NCBI GenBank assembly: GCA_043788645.1
Contig: JAYVTS010000495.1
Span: forward strand, 1 to 10,881
Length of the DNA stretch: 10,881 nt
Source of the DNA: CANIZL01 sp043788645
Lineage (GTDB): Bacteria; Verrucomicrobiota; Verrucomicrobiia; Limisphaerales; UBA9464
Direction of reading: 5' to 3'
Position 1 is the first letter of the stretch. Each line of letters begins with the position of its first letter. A program made the position numbers and the translations under genes. Below the pieces are notes generated by a model. It had not been told where the DNA came from and searched no databases. It saw only the letters and a list, made by a program, of their open reading frames with translations. This document shows, piece by piece, positions 5,542 through 10,881 of the stretch.

Positions 5542-7557
5542 CTAAACGGTCTGCGGAATCAGGGTGGTTGGCCCCGGCGTACCCGCCCCCGTTTCGCGAC
5601 TCACGGCGTGAAAAGGTTCGAGTTCCTCGCCTTGGCGCACGAGGCGGGCGCTGTTAAAAACCACGAAAAGCGCGCCAACATTGTGCAGCATCGCCGCCAT
5701 AATCGGATGAATTTTGCCAATCGCCCCGCCAATCATCACCACCACCACGAAGAGCACTCCGAAGAGAAAATTCTGATTGATGACGCTGCGGGCCATCCGG
5801 CTTAGTTTGACCAAAAAAGGCAATCGCCGGAGGTCGCTATTCATTAACGCGATGGTTGCGGAATTGATGGCCACTTCGGAACCGGCGGCTCCCATCGCGA
5901 TACTAATATCACCCGCGGCCAGAGCGGGAGCGTCATTGACGCCGTCGCCAATCACCGCCACGCGGTATCCATTGGCCTTGGCGCTCTTTACGAATTCAAC
6001 CTTGTCTTGCGGGAGGCACTCAGCCACGACCTCGGTCATTCCGATTTCGGCCGCGACTCGTTCGGCGACCGGTTTGCGATCTCCGGAAACCATGGCGATC
6101 CGACGAATCCCGGTCGCTTGGAGTTCCTTGAGCGCCGCCGCTGCTTCGGGGCGGGTCTGATCCTGCAAACCGACCCATCCGAGAAAGTGGGCATTTCGAG
6201 CCACAAACAAGAGGCTGAATCCAGCGGTTTCATCTAAGTCGACGGACTTTAAGAAATCGCTCGTGACTCCGTTGTCTTTCAGCCACGCAGCGCGGCCGAC
6301 GACCACTCGGGCTCCGTCCACCGTCGCCGCCACACCGCGCCCGGCGGTTTCTGTAAAGTCTTTAACCACCGACAACGGCACGCCCGCTTCGGTAGCGAGG
6401 CTGGTGATGGCTTTCGCCGTGGGATGATTGGAAAACTGTTCTGCACTGGCCGCGGCGTGCAGGAGTTCGGCGGGAAGAAGATCACCCACCGGATTGAGTC
6501 GGCTCACGACGAGCTTGCCGGTAGTCAGCGTTCCGGTCTTATCAAAGACGAAGGCGGTGATCCGGGCGGCCGCTTCCAGATCAGCGATATTTTTCACCAA
6601 GATTCCCAGGCGAGCGGCGGCGCTGAGCGCGGCAACCATGGCTGTGGGAGTCGCGAGGATGAAGGCACAGGGACATGCTCCAATGAGAATCGTAATGACC
6701 CGATCCAAATCCCGCGTAAAAAACCAGACGAGGGCCGCGATCACCAAGACCAACGGAGTATAATACCCCATATATTGGTCGATGATCCGCATGAACGGCA
6801 GCTTGGTCTTTTCGGCGGCTAGAATGAGTTCGCGGACCCGGCCTAGGGTCGTATCAGTTCCGGCCTTGGTTACCGTTACTTCCAAGACACCTGTTAGATT
6901 AATCGTGCCAGCAAAAACCGGATCGCCGGTTACCTTATCGACCGGCAACGATTCGCCGGTAATATTGGCCTGATTGATGGAGCCTTGTCCGGACGTGATG
7001 ATCCCGTCGGCGGCGATATTATCGCCCGGTCGGATTCGGATCGAATCTCCGACGCTGAGTTTGCTGGCGGCGACTTCCTCTTCTCGGCCCGCCAGCAGGC
7101 GGCGGGCTTTGGTGGGGGTGAGTTTGACGAGGGATTGGATGGAAGCGCGGGCTCCGGCGGCAGTACGAGTCTCGATGATTTCACCGAGCAACATGAAAAA
7201 AGCGATAATACCAGCCTCTTGAAAACGACCTCCCGCGGCTGTGGCCAGTACCCCCAAAGCCACAAGTTCGTTGATGGACAGGCGTCCTTTCAATAAATCC
7301 TTCCAGGCGACTAACAGGATGGGCCAACCAAGAATGCTCGCCCCGATCAAGGCACTGAGTTGGGAGACAGTGCTGCCTTGAGTGAAGGTCCACTCGATGA
7401 GATAGGAGTTCGCAACAAAGATGGCGCCGAGCAACGCCCAGCCCAATTTCATGTGGGTGTGCGAATGGTCGAGCCCTCCGTGGGCATCGCCGCACTCGCA
7501 CCCGTCGGGGTGGGCGGCTGGATTTTCATCGAGACTGAGCAGCGAGGTGACTTGCAT
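5542..7557 (-). CDS. Heavy-metal-translocating P1B-type ATPase, CPC type, metal specificity unclear
   Basis: This is a 671-residue ATP-driven metal cation exporter of the inner membrane. Actuator-domain TGES lies at 200-203, the metal-site motif CPC at 295-297 in TM6, the phosphorylation motif DKTGT at 339-343, the class-specific His-Pro of the nucleotide-binding domain at 378-379, SGD at 491-493 and the hinge GDGVNDAP at 537-544, so the pump should be catalytically intact. There is no N-terminal GMTCxxC heavy-metal-binding domain; instead residues 16-35 hold a His/Cys-rich tail (C20, C22, H16, H26, H31, H33, H35). TM8 reads LHNVGALFVVFNSARL (624-639). It lacks the Asp of ZntA/CadA pumps and the MSxSS of CopA pumps, and it has His-Asn instead. 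I therefore leave the ion open (Cu, Zn or Co group). The gene begins 39 bp after the upstream SPFH gene, with no clear Shine-Dalgarno. Confidence 0.93.
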   Translation of the reverse strand: MQVTSLLSLDENPAAHPDGCECGDAHGGLDHSHTHMKLGWALLGAIFVANSYLIEWTFTQGSTVSQLSALIGASILGWPILLVAWKDLLKGRLSINELVALGVLATAAGGRFQEAGIIAFFMLLGEIIETRTAAGARASIQSLVKLTPTKARRLLAGREEEVAASKLSVGDSIRIRPGDNIAADGIITSGQGSINQANITGESLPVDKVTGDPVFAGTINLTGVLEVTVTKAGTDTTLGRVRELILAAEKTKLPFMRIIDQYMGYYTPLVLVIAALVWFFTRDLDRVITILIGACPCAFILATPTAMVAALSAAARLGILVKNIADLEAAARITAFVFDKTGTLTTGKLVVSRLNPVGDLLPAELLHAAASAEQFSNHPTAKAITSLATEAGVPLSVVKDFTETAGRGVAATVDGARVVVGRAAWLKDNGVTSDFLKSVDLDETAGFSLLFVARNAHFLGWVGLQDQTRPEAAAALKELQATGIRRIAMVSGDRKPVAERVAAEIGMTEVVAECLPQDKVEFVKSAKANGYRVAVIGDGVNDAPALAAGDISIAMGAAGSEVAINSATIALMNSDLRRLPFLVKLSRMARSVINQNFLFGVLFVVVVMIGGAIGKIHPIMAAMLHNVGALFVVFNSARLVRQGEELEPFHAVSRETGAGTPGPTTLIPQTV

Positions 7558-7596
7558 AGCGCGGGAAATCAGGGAGTGTTGGTGTTGCGGTCCTAT

Positions 7597-8673
7597 TTAT
7601 TTTTTAGTGGGACCTTCAGGTTCGCGGCTGAGATTGAGGCGAAGCTCGGTGGCGCCGGAGGGTAAATACCACTTGTCGGCAGAATTGGTAAAGACTCGCT
7701 CGATCGTCGCAAGCCGGAGTCGTTCGCGGACGAGATGGGGAGAGCGGCGATATTCAGCGACCTGATCTTGAAAGAGCTGTGCTTCGCCGGCCAAGCCCTG
7801 CACCAGTGAGTTGCTGGCAGACCGAGCCGTATCCAAAATTCGGGCGGCTTCACCGACGGCTTCAAGCGTTACTTTCTGGCCCTCGCCCTCCGCTTCGTTT
7901 TTTCGTTTATTAAGGTCTTGTTCCGCGTCCGTGACTCGAAGGAAAGATTTTTTAACAAACTGCGGGGCTTCCGTTCGCACTTCGACTTGGTCAATGGTCA
8001 CACCCAGATGGATTTGTTCTATCAATTGGGCCACTCGGGTGCGAACTGCGGTTTGAAAACCAGGAATGTCCTTATACAGGGCATCGTCGGCCGTGGTGCG
8101 AACCGCCGCCCAGTGGACCGCATTATTCAGGCAATTGACCAGGAGACTCGTTGGATCGCTGAAATTAAACGTATAAGCCACTGGATCCGAGAGGCGGTAG
8201 CGAAGGAGGGCGCGTACATGGAGGATGTTTCCATCGGCGGTGATCACATGGGCGTCGCGGCCTGGGGTGAGCCGATCTAATTCCTCGGGGGGTTGTCCCG
8301 CTGCGGCTTCGGCGTCCGATTGGAGATACCAGGAGGTGGTGGAACGAATGATCCTCGATTCACCCTGCGGAATCTTGACAATTTCATCAATCGGATAGGG
8401 CAGCGCCCAATGCAGCCCAGGGCCAAGGACTTGTTCGGAGGGCGTCCGGCCGACGGGGCCACCGAAGCGAAGGATGACCGCCACTTCATTTTGTTTTACT
8501 TGGAAAACGCAGGAAAAAACAAAGCCTATTAACAGGGCAATGATCAGGAGTCGGACCAGAACAAAGCTGCTGCGCAGGGCTTCGTTCAGCGCCTGACTCG
8601 AGGCGTCATCGGCAGTGGGGACGGCAACGCCATTGGGGCGCAGGCCGGACAGTTTGGGATCAGGGGCGGCCAT
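7597..8673 (-). CDS. HflK-like SPFH/Band 7 protein (second HflK-type copy)
   Basis: The 358-residue product has a cytoplasmic N-terminus of about 35 residues and one membrane segment (about 36-56, LVRLLIIALLIGFVFSCVF). The SPFH/Band 7 domain starts at VKQNEVAVILRFGGP (59-73) and runs to about 245, including LGPGLHWALPYPIDEIVKI (83-101), which is typical of HflK, and VITADGNILHVRALLRYRL (143-161), the counterpart of the HflK TGDxNxV segment. The following Ala/Glu/Lys-rich helix (about 246-310) is the coiled-coil region that in HflK/HflC builds the wall of the periplasmic cage. The C-terminal LPSGATELRLNL is a short beta-like end. HflK normally pairs with HflC to enclose FtsH. It starts 6 bp after the HflC-like gene, the reverse of the usual hflK-hflC order, and another HflK-like gene lies upstream. 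No Shine-Dalgarno is evident. The family is certain; the exact role of this copy is inferred. Confidence 0.9.
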   Translation of the reverse strand: MAAPDPKLSGLRPNGVAVPTADDASSQALNEALRSSFVLVRLLIIALLIGFVFSCVFQVKQNEVAVILRFGGPVGRTPSEQVLGPGLHWALPYPIDEIVKIPQGESRIIRSTTSWYLQSDAEAAAGQPPEELDRLTPGRDAHVITADGNILHVRALLRYRLSDPVAYTFNFSDPTSLLVNCLNNAVHWAAVRTTADDALYKDIPGFQTAVRTRVAQLIEQIHLGVTIDQVEVRTEAPQFVKKSFLRVTDAEQDLNKRKNEAEGEGQKVTLEAVGEAARILDTARSASNSLVQGLAGEAQLFQDQVAEYRRSPHLVRERLRLATIERVFTNSADKWYLPSGATELRLNLSREPEGPTKK

Positions 8674-8679
8674 GGTGCG

Positions 8680-9582
8680 TCACTTTTTGGGCGCCGAAGT
8701 CGCCGGGGCGGAACCGCGGAGCAGGTCCAACGGCGGTGTCTGCGCATCCAGGATGAGCGTGGTTCGATCCTTAAATTGTTCCAAGGCGCGTACTTTGAGA
8801 AGGAACTCGGCGAACTCGGGTTCTTGGTTGAGCACTTTGTAAGACTCGGTCGCCTTGGCTTCAGCGCCGCCCAGAATCGCGCTCGCTTCGCGGCCCGCAT
8901 TGGCCAAGAGATCGGTACGTTTTCGTTCGGCTTCGGACCGAATGGTGATCGCTTGGGCCTCCCCTTCGGCAGCAAACGCTTTCACCAGTTTTTCCCGTTC
9001 CGTTTTCATGCGATCAAAAACTTTGGCGGTGAGGGACTCCGGCAAACCGAGCTGTTTGATACCGACCAGTTCGATTTTTACGCCGGCCGCCTTCTGAGCA
9101 TTGGCGTCCATCGCCTCTTTCATCTCGGACTCAATTTGGTCAAACTTGACCTTCGCCGGATCCGGCGAGACAAGTTCTGAAAAATCGTGACGACCGATGA
9201 CGGAATTCTTGGCATCGCGCACGATGCTTTCCAGGGCGAGTTCGGCCTTGGCCAAATCGCCGTTGTGAAGCTCCAAAAACGCTCGTCCGTCCGCAATCCG
9301 CCAGCCTACGAAAACGCTGATGACCGGGGTTTTTTTGTCACGGGTGACGTTTTGCTCATATTTCCGATCAAATGTCTGGATGCGTTGATCAAACTTATAG
9401 ACTTTTTGAAACGGTTGGGGCAGTCGGAAGTAGAGCCCCGGAAGTATTTCCGTGCGCGACCAACGGCCAAACGTCGTGACGACGGCTACTTCTGTGGAAC
9501 GGACCTGGAAACAAAAAATCAGGGCCAGAAAGATCAGGAGCAGCAGGCCGCCGGTGAGGAGCGAGATCGGATTCTTTTTCAT
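8680..9582 (-). CDS. hflC: HflC-like SPFH/Band 7 protein (FtsH modulator type)
   Basis: The 300-residue product is close to normal HflC size. It has a short N-terminus, one membrane segment (about 7-25, SLLTGGLLLLIFLALIFCF) and an SPFH domain beginning FQVRSTEVAVVTTFGRW (25-41). HflC hallmarks include LPGLYFRLPQPFQKVYKFDQRIQTFD (47-72), ELVGIKQLGLPESLTAKVFDRMKTEREKL (171-199) and the following AAEGEAQAITIRSEAERKRTDLLANA helix (204-229). The C-terminal tail is Pro/Ala-rich and ends KK. In known systems HflC forms a membrane-anchored hetero-oligomeric cage with HflK that limits access of membrane substrates to the FtsH protease. Here it is flanked on both sides by HflK-like genes, suggesting a complex of two or three subunit types. 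The bases before the ATG show no good Shine-Dalgarno. The gene symbol is given by similarity to the HflC hallmarks. Confidence 0.88.
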   Translation of the reverse strand: MKKNPISLLTGGLLLLIFLALIFCFQVRSTEVAVVTTFGRWSRTEILPGLYFRLPQPFQKVYKFDQRIQTFDRKYEQNVTRDKKTPVISVFVGWRIADGRAFLELHNGDLAKAELALESIVRDAKNSVIGRHDFSELVSPDPAKVKFDQIESEMKEAMDANAQKAAGVKIELVGIKQLGLPESLTAKVFDRMKTEREKLVKAFAAEGEAQAITIRSEAERKRTDLLANAGREASAILGGAEAKATESYKVLNQEPEFAEFLLKVRALEQFKDRTTLILDAQTPPLDLLRGSAPATSAPKK

Positions 9583-9615
9583 CGGTGCAAGAACAGAAAA
9601 TTGGAGTTTCGAGTT

Positions 9616-9623
9616 GGGGGGGG
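9616..9623. repeat. Run of eight G (C8 on the coding strand) in an SPFH-SPFH spacer
   Basis: Eight consecutive G bases lie in the 50-bp gap (9583-9632) between the stop of the large HflK-like gene and the start of the HflC-like gene. Homopolymers of this length are prone to slippage and to sequencing error. Being non-coding, a length change would alter only the distance between the genes. Confidence 0.6.
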
Positions 9624-9632
9624 AGAGCCAGC

Positions 9633-10881
9633 TTACTTCTTTTCGGCCGGCTTATCTGGGTTCACTAAGTTGGCGTCGAGGAAGTCTTTCCGGATTTTGT
9701 CTTCCAGATTGAGGCTGATCACACTTTGAAGTTGGTTGGGCACCACCACGTATTTACGGGCATCGGCGACGGCTTTGGTGAAAGTCTCTACTTGGGCGCG
9801 GGTCTCATAGACCGCGGGCGCGGCATGGTGCGCAATCATTTGGCTGGCAAATCGACCGGATCGACCCGCGGCGTCACTCTCACGGCGGATAGCGGTGTCT
9901 TTGGCGTCGTTAACGAGACGGATGGATTCCGCTTGGGCACTCAGAACAATCCGCCGCGCATCGCCTTCGGCGGCGAGGATGGCGGTAGCGCGATCTTGTT
10001 CTGCGCCGATCAATTTTTCGTAGGCCGCCGCCACACCAATCTCTTTGGTTCCAGTGGGAGGATGGATGTCCTGAAGTCCGACAAAGACTATTTCTACTCC
10101 GAGCTTAGCCGCATCGGCCGCTTTTTGGATCGCTTTTCGCAGGGCGACAGCGACCTCCGCTCGCCCAAAGGACATCACCTTTTCCATATCCACGCTGGCC
10201 AAATGACGGACCACTTCGCGATTAGCGATCCGTTCGAGTGTCCCGGCCGGATCAATATGTTCATAACCCCACTGGGCGAGGTCGCGGACGAAGAACTGCA
10301 CCGGGATGCTTGCCGTCAACAGGTTCACCGGGACGGTGTCGGTTTGATTGGTATTAGCGCCTAAACCCGTATTCTGCTCGCCGGAAGCCACGAGGAAGTT
10401 AATCTCTTCTTTATAATGGGAGCGGGTCCAGACGATGGTGTCTTCGCGTTCCAACGATTGGTCCGTGACAAAGCCCACATTGATGGATTGGAGCAAGCGA
10501 GTATTATACCGCCGAATTTCATCAATCGGATAAGGCCACTTAAAATGGAGGCCGGGTTCAAGCACCGCCACCCGGGCACCAAAACGCTCCTTCAAAGCTT
10601 GTTCGCCCGGATCCACCACAATGATCGTGGTGGCTAACCAAATGAGACCCGCTTGAACGAGGAACAGTTTGAGGATATTTTGTTGGAAGAATTGGTAGAA
10701 CCAGGTTTCGCTGACATGAAAGCCAAACTGGTAATCGACGGCTTGCGCAAGGGTGCTAAAAATTCCGGTCGGTTGGCCGAGCAAACCCATCAGCCGACTT
10801 TCATAGATGAGGCGTGATTCCTGGCCCGTTACGCGCGGCCGGTACGCCTCAAAGATCAGTGCAAACAGCGTCTCCAAGGCG
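9633..10881 (-). CDS. Large HflK-like SPFH/Band 7 protein, 5' end beyond the window
   Basis: At least 415 residues are visible; the frame remains open to the right edge. The codon at 10877-10875 is TTG and reads as an internal Leu within ALETLFALIFEAYRP, so it is probably not the real start. Numbering from that TTG codon, residues 20-60 hold a conserved-looking block (ESRLIYESRLMGLLGQP, then FGFHVSETWFYQFF) that I associate with large verrucomicrobial HflK homologues. A membrane segment lies at about 69-88, followed by the SPFH domain (VVDPGEQALKERFG 87-100, LEPGLHFKWPYPIDEIRRYNTR 106-127, VEIVFVGLQDIHPP 261-274) and then the Ala/Glu/Arg-rich coiled coil (about 280-345). HflK homologues pair with HflC around FtsH. 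The HflC-like gene begins 50 bp downstream, so this is probably its principal partner, and the visible N-terminal part suggests additional membrane helices outside the window. Confidence 0.88.
   Translation of the reverse strand, partial: ALETLFALIFEAYRPRVTGQESRLIYESRLMGLLGQPTGIFSTLAQAVDYQFGFHVSETWFYQFFQQNILKLFLVQAGLIWLATTIIVVDPGEQALKERFGARVAVLEPGLHFKWPYPIDEIRRYNTRLLQSINVGFVTDQSLEREDTIVWTRSHYKEEINFLVASGEQNTGLGANTNQTDTVPVNLLTASIPVQFFVRDLAQWGYEHIDPAGTLERIANREVVRHLASVDMEKVMSFGRAEVAVALRKAIQKAADAAKLGVEIVFVGLQDIHPPTGTKEIGVAAAYEKLIGAEQDRATAILAAEGDARRIVLSAQAESIRLVNDAKDTAIRRESDAAGRSGRFASQMIAHHAAPAVYETRAQVETFTKAVADARKYVVVPNQLQSVISLNLEDKIRKDFLDANLVNPDKPAEKK

Noticed and set aside
9726..10364. 212-codon open frame on the + strand
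   Set aside because: Fully antisense to the large HflK-like gene, which has clear SPFH motifs.
10875..10877. TTG as the true start of the large HflK-like gene
   Set aside because: The frame stays open to the window edge with sensible residues, and the family usually has more N-terminal sequence; the codon is most likely an internal Leu.
1..10881. CRISPR array, tRNA, rRNA, insertion sequence or phage genes
   Set aside because: No regularly spaced direct repeats, no cloverleaf-like segments, no transposase or terminal inverted repeats were seen.

Overview
The window looks like a bacterial chromosome segment of moderately high GC, most plausibly from the Verrucomicrobiota (Pedosphaera/Limisphaera-type lineage). 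I infer this from family resemblance alone: the style of the Rhs core repeats, the ABC-2 permease followed by a TPR-like protein, and the N-terminal extension of the large HflK-like protein. No database search was possible, so the taxonomy is tentative.

Layout. Bases 1-679 (+ strand) hold the 3' end of an Rhs/YD-repeat gene that enters from the left edge. It carries an apparent frameshift near base 100. It also lacks the last part of the usual core and jumps to a short tail of about 28 residues. A small AT-richer ORF with one membrane segment (676-990, +) starts on an ATGA overlap with the Rhs stop and runs into the 3' end of the oppositely oriented gene cluster. From 906 to the right edge, everything is on the - strand, in tight head-to-tail order. 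In transcription order it reads: a large HflK-like SPFH protein (5' end beyond the window), an HflC-like SPFH protein, a second HflK-like SPFH protein, a CPC-type heavy-metal P-type ATPase, an ABC ATPase, an ABC-2 permease with a DUF2628-like N-terminal extension, and a membrane-anchored TPR-like protein. Spacers are 50, 6, 39 and 72 bp, followed by two 4-bp ATGA overlaps, so co-transcription of most or all of these genes is likely.

How the genes may work together. The three SPFH proteins should form one or more membrane-anchored ring or cage assemblies of the HflK/HflC type, which in known bacteria surround or modulate the membrane protease FtsH. No FtsH gene is in this window. The directly following metal pump has an unusual predicted metal site: CPC in TM6, but neither the CopA nor the ZntA signature in the last two membrane helices. 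It may be a client or partner of the SPFH assembly. The last three genes look like one translationally coupled ABC export or membrane-remodelling module of unknown substrate, with the TPR protein as its dedicated periplasmic or membrane partner.

The strongest leads are the SPFH x3 plus P-type ATPase linkage, the atypical pump signature, the DUF2628-ABC permease fusion, and the rearranged Rhs end with its overlapping membrane ORF. No tRNA, rRNA, CRISPR array, insertion sequence or convincing intrinsic terminator was seen, and no intergenic stretch exceeds 300 bases.
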